DNA of 64,000 bases. It comes from Peptostreptococcus porci (GTDB taxonomy: Bacteria > Bacillota > Clostridia > Peptostreptococcales > Peptostreptococcaceae). Positions 54,001-62,971 of the stretch are shown piece by piece. Position 1 is the stretch's first letter, and every line of letters begins with the position of its first letter. The translations under genes and the position numbers were made by a program. Under the pieces are notes generated by a model. It searched no databases and was not told the DNA's origin. It saw only the letters and a list, made by a program, of their open reading frames with translations. The stretch lies in assembly GCF_009695815.1 (NCBI RefSeq), contig NZ_VUNE01000005.1, forward strand, positions 124,001 to 188,000, in the 5' to 3' direction.

Positions 54001-55890
54001 TTAATATAGTATCCTCTTATTCTCTACTCTTTTAGTAATTTTCTTCTTATCAAAGCTTTCTAATATAAACATACTAATCTTTCTACTGGAATTCATCATA
54101 TCTCTAAATTCACCAAGGCTAATTTCGCCATTTTTATTAATATAATCAATCAATTTTTCCTTGGCTTTCTCATACAGCTCTGTAGCAATAATATTTTCAT
54201 CATCCAAAAGTTCAATCTCAGCACCTATCATGGAGTCAAGCACACTTTTTTTCTTCTTGTCATTTTTACAAATATCTTCAATTGTAGATATATCTTCGTA
54301 TCCATTTTTATTTAATTCCAATAAAATCTGATTTTTAATTGAAATTTCCTCTTCATTCAGCTCAACCTTGAAATCAAACAGAGAAACTGTATTATCAATT
54401 ATCTTTATTTCACCATCAGACTGTACCAGATCCAAAAATGAATCAATATCCTTAATTTTAAAGCTTGATTCTACCTTTGTTCCTGCCTCTTGTTTTGGCA
54501 TACCTAGTCTAAGATTATTTTCCTCATGATATTTTTTCAAAATTCTTAAAAGCTTATTTTTAAGTAATCTGTAGTATTCCTCATGAACTATTTTTCCGTT
54601 AATATCTATGGTCTTATTTTCTGAACTCAATTCATCTAGCAAATTCTCAATTCTCTCTTTGTCAACTCCAACATATGCCATCATATCTTGAATTTTGGGA
54701 AATTTATAAGAATTGTTTTTCAAATATATATCTAAAACAAGCTTTTCATCTCCAGATTCCTTAATTCTCAAATCTTCCAATATTTTTTTTATATCTTTGT
54801 TAATGCTATGCTTTACATTAGATACATCCACAATAACACCACCACCAATTGTATCCATTGGCGAATAAGTCCTTATAACGAACGGATCCATCTTTTTACA
54901 GACAATCTTTTCTTCAAGTCTCAATTGAACGAAGCCTTCATCTCCAGCCTTCATATTTTCAATTTCCAATGGGACAGCCCTACACAAAATTTCTTTTGTT
55001 CCATGATAAAGCTTTAATCTATCCCAGTTTTCAAGCTTGCATCCTTCGTGATTCAATAATTTAATCTTCACATCGAGCATCATTGATTCCAACATTGAAT
55101 CAGATGCAGCGAGAATATCTCCTCTTTCAATGTCGTTTACTTTTACATTAGAAAGATTAATCGCTGTTCTCTGGCCAGCATAAGCCACGTCGACATTTTC
55201 ACTGTGGACTTGTATATTTCTTACCACTACCTTTTTATGACTTGGATAAATTTCAAGCTCATCATTAACCTTTATTATACCTTCAATAATTGTCCCAGTC
55301 ACAACTGTTCCAAATCCTTTTATCGAAAATACCCTATCGATATTCAGACGAGGTGGAAGTATTGTATTCTTTTCTTCAACTTCTTCACTCATTTCATCAA
55401 GCTTTGCAATTAATTCAGGAATACCCCTTTTTGAAAGAGAATCTACTCTCAGCACCTCTACTCCATCAAGAAAAGTTCCTTTTAGCCCCTCCTTTATGTC
55501 GTCTTCAGCCAGCTCCAGCATCTCATCGTCAACCATATCACATTTTGTCATGACTACAAGACCTTTTTTTATTTTTAGGTAGGAAAGAATATCAATATGT
55601 TCTATCGTCTGCGGCATCATTCCCTCATCTGCTGCGACTACCAAAACCACCATATCCAATCCAGAGGCGCCTGCCAACATATTTTTTATGAATTTTTCAT
55701 GTCCTGGAACGTCGACTATTCCAACTCTTTTTCCACTCGGAAGATCAAAATACGTGAATCCAAGATTGATCGATATTCCTCTTTTCTTTTCCTCTTCCAA
55801 CGTATCTGTTTCTCTTCCAGTCAATGCCATGATTAAACTGGTCTTACCATGATCTATATGACCAGCAGTACCAACAACAATATGCTTCAT
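54001..55890 (-). CDS. selB: Selenocysteine-specific elongation factor SelB
   Basis: SelB (629 residues) delivers Sec-tRNA-Sec to UGA codons next to a SECIS hairpin. GTP-binding motifs are GTAGHIDHGKTSL, DVPGHEKFI and TKCD. EF-Tu-like domains 2 and 3 follow, and the C-terminal half carries the winged-helix repeats that read the SECIS. Length is standard. It starts ATG 55890 behind GGGGGG and is the third gene of the selD-selA-selB run. Confidence 0.96.
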   Translation of the reverse strand: MKHIVVGTAGHIDHGKTSLIMALTGRETDTLEEEKKRGISINLGFTYFDLPSGKRVGIVDVPGHEKFIKNMLAGASGLDMVVLVVAADEGMMPQTIEHIDILSYLKIKKGLVVMTKCDMVDDEMLELAEDDIKEGLKGTFLDGVEVLRVDSLSKRGIPELIAKLDEMSEEVEEKNTILPPRLNIDRVFSIKGFGTVVTGTIIEGIIKVNDELEIYPSHKKVVVRNIQVHSENVDVAYAGQRTAINLSNVKVNDIERGDILAASDSMLESMMLDVKIKLLNHEGCKLENWDRLKLYHGTKEILCRAVPLEIENMKAGDEGFVQLRLEEKIVCKKMDPFVIRTYSPMDTIGGGVIVDVSNVKHSINKDIKKILEDLRIKESGDEKLVLDIYLKNNSYKFPKIQDMMAYVGVDKERIENLLDELSSENKTIDINGKIVHEEYYRLLKNKLLRILKKYHEENNLRLGMPKQEAGTKVESSFKIKDIDSFLDLVQSDGEIKIIDNTVSLFDFKVELNEEEISIKNQILLELNKNGYEDISTIEDICKNDKKKKSVLDSMIGAEIELLDDENIIATELYEKAKEKLIDYINKNGEISLGEFRDMMNSSRKISMFILESFDKKKITKRVENKRILY

Positions 55891-55898
55891 ATATCCCC

Positions 55899-57350
55899 CT
55901 ATTTTTCTAGTAATATATTTTCAATTTCTTTTGCTATATCTTCAAATTGAGATTCAAAAATAGTTCTGCAGTCCAAAACATATTTTTCGTCATAAACCCT
56001 TGCGATAATATGAGATTTTGACAGCCTCAGTGCCTCTTCAAACTTATTCAAACTCATATCTTTAGTTTTTATGACCACTGCAAAAGAATCCAATTCTTCG
56101 GTAGGCATAGATCCACCACCAACCTGACCAACACATCTTTCAATACATAATTCAAGTCGTTCAGATAATCCACCGTCAGAGTTTTCAAGCCTTGATTTAA
56201 TTTGACTATATAGCTTTTTTGCTTTTTCTTCGATCTCGTCCATTGTATATGTCAGCATTCTCAATGTAGGTATTTCCTTTACGGCTCTTTCTTCATCAAG
56301 ATAAAGTCTCAGTGTGGCCTCTAATGCTGCAATTGTCATTTTATCAACTCTCAATGCTCTTGTAAGTTGATTTTTCTTCATTTTTTCAATGTATTTTTTC
56401 TTACCGACAATAATACCTGCCTGAGGACCTCCCAGCATTTTGTCACCACTAAAACTTACGATATCTACGCCCTTTTTTAATGAATCATTTACTGTTGGCT
56501 CGTAAGTCATACCATACTTTGACAAATCTACAAAAACTCCGCTTCCCAGATCTTCAACAACAGGAATATCATATTTATCGCCCAATTCTCTCATTTCCTC
56601 TAACGACACACTTTCAGAAAAACCAACTATTCTATAGTTGCTCGTATGCACCTTCATCAATACCTTTGTATTTTCATTTATTGCATCCTCATAGTCGGAG
56701 TAATGCGTTTTGTTTGTAGCTCCAACCTCTATCAATGTTGAACCACTAAGTGCCATAATACTCGGTATTCTAAATGCTCCACCAACTTCAACCAGCTCGC
56801 CTCTTGAAACGATTGCTTCTCCACCTTTTGCAAGCGTACTTAACACCAATAATACCGCAGCAGCATTGTTATTAACAACCAACACATCCTCTGCACCGGT
56901 AATCTTTTTTATCATATCCGTTAAATGCGAGTATCTCGAACCTCTTGCCCCTTTCTCAATATCGTATTCAAGATTTGAGTATCTGGAGGCCGCATCCCAC
57001 AATTCATCCTTTATCGATTCACTCAACAATGATCTCCCTAAATTTGTATGGACAACTATACCTGTCGCATTTATCACTTTCTTCAGTGAAAGCTCAAACG
57101 ACTTATCAGAAAGGAATATGGCTCTATTGACCACATCTTCATTACTCAGTTCAAAATTCTCAACATCTCTTTCGTCAAGTGAAATAATTTTTTTTCTATA
57201 ATACTCAATCGCTTCTCTAACAGAGTCAACCACAGTATTTCTAGGTATTCTTGCAAATACTTCTTCAATTTCATTCTCGTTTAATATCTCGTCGACTGAA
57301 GGCAATTTTGCAAATAAACTTCTCTTATTGTTTGTTTTAGTTTCGCTCAT
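55899..57350 (-). CDS. selA: L-seryl-tRNA(Sec) selenium transferase
   Basis: SelA (483 residues) is a PLP enzyme that converts Ser-tRNA-Sec to Sec-tRNA-Sec with selenophosphate. Lys304 in [10 protein letters not shown] binds PLP, and the N-terminal helical segment ([13 protein letters not shown]) binds tRNA-Sec. [12 protein letters not shown] and [14 protein letters not shown] are conserved. It follows selD by 33 bases and precedes selB by 8. Confidence 0.97.
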   Translation of the reverse strand: MSETKTNNKRSLFAKLPSVDEILNENEIEEVFARIPRNTVVDSVREAIEYYRKKIISLDERDVENFELSNEDVVNRAIFLSDKSFELSLKKVINATGIVVHTNLGRSLLSESIKDELWDAASRYSNLEYDIEKGARGSRYSHLTDMIKKITGAEDVLVVNNNAAAVLLVLSTLAKGGEAIVSRGELVEVGGAFRIPSIMALSGSTLIEVGATNKTHYSDYEDAINENTKVLMKVHTSNYRIVGFSESVSLEEMRELGDKYDIPVVEDLGSGVFVDLSKYGMTYEPTVNDSLKKGVDIVSFSGDKMLGGPQAGIIVGKKKYIEKMKKNQLTRALRVDKMTIAALEATLRLYLDEERAVKEIPTLRMLTYTMDEIEEKAKKLYSQIKSRLENSDGGLSERLELCIERCVGQVGGGSMPTEELDSFAVVIKTKDMSLNKFEEALRLSKSHIIARVYDEKYVLDCRTIFESQFEDIAKEIENILLEK

Positions 57351-57382
57351 TACTTATTCTCCAATGTTTAATTTTCTATAAT

Positions 57383-58435
57383 TTAATAGACTATTACAAA
57401 TTTATCTTCTTTTTCTACTACCTCTCCCACTATTTCTGCACAAATAGATCCGTTTTCTAGCATATCTTTGCACATATCTTTTGCATACTCAGCAGGCAAT
57501 GATACTAGCAATCCACCAGACGTTTGAGGATCGTGTAAAATATCTGAAAGAGCCTCCTCTATATTTTCTGATATGATTACATCATCCTGTACATATCCCA
57601 TATTCTTGTAAGCACCCTCTGGAATAATTCCCATTCTTGCAAAATCTAAGGCCTGATCCATGATTGGAATAGCCTTTGAATCCAGTCTTATTGTTACATT
57701 TGATGCCTTCGCAACCTCTAGCGTATGCCCCAGCATTCCAAATCCCGTAATATCCGTAGCCGCATTTACTGGAAACTTTTTAAAGCTCATTGCCGCATAC
57801 TTGTTGAGATGCGACATCACAGTAGTCACATAATCAGCAGTCTTATTATCCACCAAGCCGGGCTTCATGGCCGTATTCATAATACCTGCACCCAAAGGTT
57901 TTGTCAATATCAGTTTATCTCCAACCCTCGAAGTAGAATTGGCAAGCACCTTGTCTGGATGAACAACGCCCGATACCGATAGCCCATATTTTGGCTCCTT
58001 GTCATCGACTGTGTGTCCACCAACCAATAAGCATCCACTTTCGTTTACCTTATCAGCTCCGCCCCTAAGTATTTCGCCTAAAACTTCCATATCATGGCAG
58101 GATGGAAAGCAGACTATATTCATCGCAACAGTTGGCTCACCACCCATTGCATACACATCTGACAACGCATTTGCTGCTGCAATTTGACCAAACATATATG
58201 GATCATCTACCATCGGTGTAAAAAAATCCAGAGTCTGTATCAGTGCAATATCATCTGTCAGCTTGTATATTGCCGCATCATCAGCAGTATCTAATCCAAC
58301 TATTAGGTTTTTCATTTTATCACTAGTATTTTTTGGTAATTTCGAAAGAACTGAAGCCAGCTCTTCTGGTCCTATCTTAGCAGCTCAGCCACCAGCACTT
58401 GTCATATCTGTCAATTTCAATATCTCTTTTGCCAT
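57383..58435 (-). CDS. selD: Selenide water dikinase (selenoprotein, UGA = Sec17)
   Basis: SelD makes selenophosphate from selenide and ATP. The frame starts at the ATG at 58435 (AAAGGAG seven bases upstream) and reads through TGA at 58385-58387 to give 350 residues beginning MAKEILKLTDMTSAGGUAAK, with Sec17 at the position where other SelD proteins have Cys or Sec. A short hairpin ccag-N5-ctgg begins about 19 nt after the UGA and is a candidate SECIS. A conventional gene call would start at residue 41. SelD therefore needs its own product and the Sec machinery to be made, a feedback loop. Confidence 0.96.
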
Positions 58436-58499
58436 TTTTTCTCCTTTATCACTTCAACTATCTAATTATTATTTCTATAAGATCTGAATTAACTAGAAA

Positions 58500-58527
58500 G
58501 GGGACAATATCAATTGACAATATCCCC
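58500..58527 (-). terminator. Weak terminator-like hairpin between ocd-family gene and selD
   Basis: A 12-position imperfect stem beginning gggga and ending tcccc, with a 4-nt loop. On the minus strand only three T residues follow, so termination would be partial and selD could be read through. Confidence 0.4.
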
Positions 58528-58549
58528 TCAAAATTCAACTATTAATAAA

Positions 58550-59536
58550 CTATACTTGCTTTCCAACGCCTTTTTCTACAGCCTTTTTATAGATTAATTC
58601 TCCTGTCACCAAATCTTGAACACTGATTCCTACAGACTTGAAAACTATTATTTCATCATCATTTTCTCTTCCGATTAGCTTTCCATTTATAAAATCCCCA
58701 ATATCTCCTGTAAACCTGTCTTCGGAAATTGTTCCGTTTTTTAAAGGTGTAATAAAGCACCCTGCCTCCGACAAAACTGCATCCTTTGAATCAAAATATA
58801 TTTTGTCAGCTTTCAATAAAGTCTTTTCATCTATCTCATGCATGGCTGGTGTATATGAACCAATTCCACTTATCAAAGATCCCTTTTTAATTAAATCTCC
58901 ATTTATTACAGGAACTTGTGAAGTGGTAGCCAGGACAATTATATCCGCATTATCCAAAGCACTTTCCTTGTCGTTAGCAGCAACTATTTTTATCAAATCT
59001 GTTCCATATTTTTCAACCATTTTGTCTACAAACTTAACTCTATTATTCTTATTTCTACTATATACCCTGATTTCTTCAATCGTATCACAGGCTGCCAAAA
59101 TCGCATCAAACTGTGATTCTGCCTGTCCTCCTGTTCCAAATAAGCAAGCTATTCTTGAGCCTTTTCTAGCAAAAAGACTTATTGCAGCACCTGTCGAAGC
59201 ACCAGTTCTCAGTTCTGTGACATAGGTTCCGTCCAATATCACCTTCAATAGACCAGTTTTATCATCGACTAGCATTACTGTCCCAGAAATAGAAGGAAGT
59301 CCATGCTTATCATTATTTGGAAACACTGAGACTACCTTTAAACCAGCAACACCCAAATCTCCAACATATCCAGGCATAAATAAAACATTACCCTTCTCCG
59401 ATTTGGATTCAAAGTTCGTCCTCAAAGGCGACTCACCCTTCCCATCGCTAAAAATAGAATAAGCAATCTTGTCAGCCTCAATTGCATCCTTCATATTAAA
59501 AACATTTTTTATATCGTCTCTATCTAAGAAAAGCAT
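58550..59536 (-). CDS. Ornithine cyclodeaminase/mu-crystallin family protein
   Basis: A protein of about 328 residues with an NAD-binding Rossmann fold (ACLFGTGGQAESQFDAI) and the family core LRTGASTGAAISLFAR and SGIGSYTPAMHEID. Members convert ornithine to proline with ammonia release, or reduce cyclic imines. The start ATG 59536 has GGGAGGA upstream. Its place beside selD, close to the prd locus, suggests ornithine-to-proline conversion feeding proline reductase, but substrate cannot be read from sequence; alanine dehydrogenase or ketimine reductase activity is also possible. Confidence 0.8.
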   Translation of the reverse strand: MLFLDRDDIKNVFNMKDAIEADKIAYSIFSDGKGESPLRTNFESKSEKGNVLFMPGYVGDLGVAGLKVVSVFPNNDKHGLPSISGTVMLVDDKTGLLKVILDGTYVTELRTGASTGAAISLFARKGSRIACLFGTGGQAESQFDAILAACDTIEEIRVYSRNKNNRVKFVDKMVEKYGTDLIKIVAANDKESALDNADIIVLATTSQVPVINGDLIKKGSLISGIGSYTPAMHEIDEKTLLKADKIYFDSKDAVLSEAGCFITPLKNGTISEDRFTGDIGDFINGKLIGRENDDEIIVFKSVGISVQDLVTGELIYKKAVEKGVGKQV

Positions 59537-59617
59537 ACTATATCCTCCCAATAATAAATCGTAGTAATTACTTTAATTATACCATATCGATAAAAACAAT
59601 CCAATTATTTTAAAATT

Positions 59618-60370
59618 CTAATTTACTCCTATATATTCTTTCATATTTTCAAATTTTTTATCTCCAATTCCGCTTACCTTCTTTATATCCTCAATTTTCT
59701 CAAATTTACCCGACTTTTCCCTATAGTCTATTATTTTTTGAGAAGTCGCCGGTCCAACTCCCGGTATTTTTTCTAGCTCATCTTTAGAGGCAATATTTAT
59801 GTTTATCTTTGAATTATTCGCAGTATCATTATTTTTCTGTGAAGAACCTACAGAGTTGCTTTCATTTGTCCCACCAGTAATTTCTGATACAGCTACCTGA
59901 TGATTATTTTCTTGCTGACCTACAATCGGAATAATATAGTGTTGTCCATCTTCTAATATCATCGCCAAGTTAATCCTATTATAATCTGCATCCTTCGATA
60001 ACCCACCCAATTTCTTCACTGCATCGTCTAATCTGCTGCCTGTTTTTAAGGTTATTACACCTGGACTCGAAATAGCCCCAGTAATATAAACCGTAATATT
60101 TTTGTCTAATGCTCCACTGCTATCCTCTTCTTTAACAATATTGTTCTGAGAATTGTCGCTTTGATTTTCGATTCTCAAAGCTTCATCTCTTCCTTCACTA
60201 GATGAATTGACTCCATTACCTTCAATCAAATATCTTTTTCCAAAAGTCGAATTTAACTGTGGAAAAACTATCCTTATCATCACTATTGCCAATATTAGAC
60301 CAGTCAGTACAACTTTCTTCACACCTATTTCTACAATCTTATCTTTAATCATTTTTTTGTATCTTTCCAT
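59618..60370 (-). CDS. comEA: ComEA-type DNA-binding competence protein
   Basis: A protein of about 250 residues with a basic N terminus, one membrane helix (about 19-35), a Ser/Asn-rich spacer, an SLBB domain (ITVYITGAISSPGVITL, about 72-125) and a C-terminal double helix-hairpin-helix (INIASKDELEKIPGVGPATSQKIIDYRE). ComEA binds incoming DNA outside the membrane. The usual partner comEC is not in the window. The ATG at 60370 is chosen (GAGGTG upstream) over GTG 60376. Confidence 0.9.
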   Translation of the reverse strand: MERYKKMIKDKIVEIGVKKVVLTGLILAIVMIRIVFPQLNSTFGKRYLIEGNGVNSSSEGRDEALRIENQSDNSQNNIVKEEDSSGALDKNITVYITGAISSPGVITLKTGSRLDDAVKKLGGLSKDADYNRINLAMILEDGQHYIIPIVGQQENNHQVAVSEITGGTNESNSVGSSQKNNDTANNSKININIASKDELEKIPGVGPATSQKIIDYREKSGKFEKIEDIKKVSGIGDKKFENMKEYIGVN

Positions 60371-60461
60371 AGCCACACCACACCTCTTTTTTGTATTATT
60401 AATATTATAGTCACAAAGAAATGATTTTTAATTATTCTTGTGGAATTTTTTTCAAACTTTA

Positions 60462-60470
60462 TGGTATACT
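60462..60470 (+). promoter_or_regulatory. Extended -10 promoter for the D,D-carboxypeptidase gene
   Basis: tgg-TATACT (TATACT 60465-60470) lies 118 bp before the start. No good -35 is visible, as usual for extended -10 promoters. Confidence 0.4.
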
Positions 60471-60588
60471 AGAAGGTAGTACTGTATTGAACTAATACTT
60501 GAATTATTTTTCGAAAATATAGTACGAAATTAAACGATTTATTATTTTTCTTGGAAAGGAGCAGATATCAACTTATCTGATTATTTAT

Positions 60589-62325
60589 ATGAAAAAAATA
60601 GCTTCAAAATTGATTGTGCTGGTATCAACGATAACGTTATTTTCGACGTCTACGATTTTATCTTTTGCCGAGATCAAAGAATTTGACAATCTAAAAGCAA
60701 AATACATGGTCTTGATGGATTATGATTCCGGAAAAATTTTATACGAAAAAAATGCTGAAAGTAAAATCTATCCTGCATCTACAACAAAAATATGGACTGC
60801 ATTTTGTGTTATAGAGAAGGCAAAAGACCTAAATGAGCAAATAGAAATAAAGGATATGCCAGAGGTAGACGGCTCAAGCATGTATCTTGAAAACGGAGAA
60901 AAATTCACTGTAAATGAACTGCTTGAATCATTGTTAATACACTCGTCTAATGATGTCGCCTATGTCTTGGCAAAGCATTTTGGTGGCGGAAATCCTCAAA
61001 AATTTATAGATTTTATGAATGAGGAAGCAAAGAAGTACGGAGCAAAAAAGACTCATTTCAACAACCCTCATGGATTGCCAGACGAAAACCACTACACAAC
61101 TGCGAAAGATATGACAATTTTATCAAGAGTTGCCTATGGAGATAACCTGATAAAAAGCATTGTAGCAAAGAAAAGTGTAAAATTCAAAGTAAGCAATACT
61201 TGTAAGGTAGAGCGAACACTGATAAATAGTAATAAATTTTTGACATCAACAGACTCTATGGACTATAAGGGAAAACAAACACCTATAAAATATGAGGTTG
61301 TCGATGGAATAAAGACAGGCTATACTGACGATGCTGGTAATTGTCTGGTTTCAACTGGTGAAAAAGACGGAATAAGAATGATATCATCAGTATTTTTCGC
61401 CCCATCTGGAAATTTATATCACGATTCTAGAGCATTATTGGATTATGGGTTCGACAACTTCAAAACGGTCACAATTTTTGATAAAAAGGATTTAGTCGGT
61501 GAAAAAAACATCAAATTTGCTTCGCCTAACAAGGTTAAGTTTTCCCCTGCCAATAGCTTTAGTGTTACACAGGATATAAATGAAAAAATAAATACAGGCG
61601 ACTACACAAAAAAGTTTAATTTTGATAAGCTTGATTTGCCTGTTAAAAAAGGTGATGTAATAGGAACAATGAATATTTACCAAAAAACAAATATGGTTTC
61701 CAGCATTGCCTTGATCGCTGAAAATGATGTTAATTCATATTGGGATATCATCAAATCAAAAATACCTTTCCTAAATGATGAAAACAAAAATTCTAGTAAG
61801 GACAGCTCAGATTCTACAAATAATACCTCAGCTTCAGATTCATCATCAAATGATAAATCCTCAGAATCTGATTCAAACAAATCAAATACTGATAATAAAA
61901 ATGAAGCTGGCGTTGTAAACAAAGTAGTCAACAGCGGAAAAAAAGTAAAATCTGAAATAGAAAATTCAGCACATGGTATTTGGGGAATGTTTAAAGAAAT
62001 AAAGGGATTCTTCACAAACACATTCGGAGGTGGCTTTTCTACATTTGAAAAGAGCTCTTTTTATAAGTTTTTGGACGATGAAATATCATCTAAGATAAAG
62101 ATAGTTCCTTCAAAATATGTAATTATTGGTGTTCCTGTAATTGTAATTCTTCTATTCTTGATATTAATAATTGGAATATTAAAAGATGCGATACTTGGAA
62201 GACTTAGCTCAAGAAAAGCTAAAAACGACATCGAGACAAGTAAATTAGATGATAGCGATACTAATTCCTCCGATAATAATTCTAATTCAACAAAACCTGA
62301 AGATATCAACTCTAGAAAAGAATAA
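60589..62325 (+). CDS. dacF: D-alanyl-D-alanine carboxypeptidase (PBP5/DacF type) with C-terminal membrane anchor
   Basis: A 578-residue low-molecular-weight penicillin-binding protein that trims the terminal D-Ala of peptidoglycan. The signal peptide ends near residue 27 (SFAEIK). Active-site motifs are STTK (Ser64-Lys67), SSN (119-121) and KTGYT in GIKTGYTDDAG. The PBP5-C domain follows. Unlike the usual amphipathic C terminus, there is a long Ser/Asp/Asn-rich linker, a real membrane helix (VIIGVPVIVILLFLILIIGIL) and a cytoplasmic Asp/Ser/Asn tail. AAAGGAG is 28 nt before the ATG, with a small hairpin in between. Confidence 0.93.
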   Translation: MKKIASKLIVLVSTITLFSTSTILSFAEIKEFDNLKAKYMVLMDYDSGKILYEKNAESKIYPASTTKIWTAFCVIEKAKDLNEQIEIKDMPEVDGSSMYLENGEKFTVNELLESLLIHSSNDVAYVLAKHFGGGNPQKFIDFMNEEAKKYGAKKTHFNNPHGLPDENHYTTAKDMTILSRVAYGDNLIKSIVAKKSVKFKVSNTCKVERTLINSNKFLTSTDSMDYKGKQTPIKYEVVDGIKTGYTDDAGNCLVSTGEKDGIRMISSVFFAPSGNLYHDSRALLDYGFDNFKTVTIFDKKDLVGEKNIKFASPNKVKFSPANSFSVTQDINEKINTGDYTKKFNFDKLDLPVKKGDVIGTMNIYQKTNMVSSIALIAENDVNSYWDIIKSKIPFLNDENKNSSKDSSDSTNNTSASDSSSNDKSSESDSNKSNTDNKNEAGVVNKVVNSGKKVKSEIENSAHGIWGMFKEIKGFFTNTFGGGFSTFEKSSFYKFLDDEISSKIKIVPSKYVIIGVPVIVILLFLILIIGILKDAILGRLSSRKAKNDIETSKLDDSDTNSSDNNSNSTKPEDINSRKE

Positions 62326-62367
62326 AATAAACTTATTAGCAATTAATATAAAAAATAATGACAAAAC

Positions 62368-62415
62368 AAAAGTGGTAGCATATTGTATTATTACAAATTT
62401 TGCTACCACTTTTTT
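62368..62415. terminator. Terminator between dacF and the DUF2325 gene
   Basis: Arms aaagtggtagca and tgctaccacttt (62369-62380, 62401-62412) with a 20-nt loop and six T residues on the plus strand. On the minus strand it ends TTTTGTTTTG, so it serves both convergent genes. Confidence 0.85.
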
Positions 62416-62444
62416 GGTTAAACTACCTTAACCAAATTTTTATG

Positions 62445-62768
62445 TTAATTGTTCTTGCATCTTTTACAATTTTCACAATTACCCAAACAAACATTTATTT
62501 CGTTGAGACATTCCGAAAAAGCCACCTTACTGCTATTCTTGTGTCTAAAAATTGGAATATTCATCTTTTTCGCTTGGTTTTCAACAATTTTTGTCAGCTT
62601 GTGTGAAACTGTCGAAGTCATTATAATAATAGCATCGGGACTTCCGATTGAATTTTTCACTTGACTAGACATAGTAGTATATATCTTTGGTTTAAATCCC
62701 ATGTTCTTTGCCATTTTATAGTAATCTTTTTCCATTCTTTCGTGTCCACCGATAACTAATAGACCCAT
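62445..62768 (-). CDS. DUF2325 domain protein with Cys-rich C-terminal tail
   Basis: A protein of about 107 residues. The ATG at 62768 is preferred to 62774 because GGGGG is then eight bases away. It begins MGLLVIGGHERMEKDYYKMA, typical of DUF2325, with alternating strands and helices like a small Rossmann fold and TSTVSHKLTKIVENQAKKMNIP. The tail CLGNCENCKRCKNN holds four cysteines in eleven residues and may bind a metal ion. Function is unknown. A strong promoter carrying a perfect Fur-type box stands in front, so iron control is likely. Confidence 0.85.
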   Translation of the reverse strand: MGLLVIGGHERMEKDYYKMAKNMGFKPKIYTTMSSQVKNSIGSPDAIIIMTSTVSHKLTKIVENQAKKMNIPIFRHKNSSKVAFSECLNEINVCLGNCENCKRCKNN

Positions 62769-62852
62769 AATCATTCCCCCTTAAAACACTTGCAAATTAT
62801 CTCCCAAGTCTCAAATAGTGATTATCTCACCCGAGACCATTTTTTCTAAAAT

Positions 62853-62885
62853 AACAAGGATGATAATGATTATCATCCTTGTTAA
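62853..62885 (-). promoter_or_regulatory. Fur-type operator inside a 33-bp perfect palindrome
   Basis: The core tgataatgattatca at 62862-62876 matches the 7-1-7 Fur/PerR/Zur pattern TGATAATnATTATCA at every position. Palindromic arms extend eight or nine more bases each way. It sits just downstream of the -10 of the DUF2325 promoter, a repressing position. Confidence 0.85.
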
Positions 62886-62887
62886 TA

Positions 62888-62916
62888 TAATAAAATATTT
62901 CATCCAATTTGTCAAT
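62888..62916 (-). promoter_or_regulatory. Sigma-A promoter of the DUF2325 gene
   Basis: Minus strand TTGACA (62911-62916), 17 bp, TATTAT (62888-62893). Its start site falls at the edge of the Fur box. A second weaker A/T motif resembling a Fur half-site lies at about 62921-62938. Confidence 0.85.
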
Positions 62917-62971
62917 ATCTAATTGAGAATAATTTTTATTTATTTTTATTGTTTTTTTATTTATTATTCTA

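Noticed and set aside
57383-58315. SelD starting at Met41 (310 residues)
   Set aside because: The ATG at 58435 has a good ribosome site and the upstream 40 codons, including UGA17, match SelD.
60377-60588. A comEC or small gene between comEA and dacF
   Set aside because: The gap of 212 bp contains only promoter-like sequence and no coding frame.
61492-62342. Minus-strand frames over the dacF 3' half
   Set aside because: They are antisense shadows of the Ser-rich region, without ribosome sites or families.
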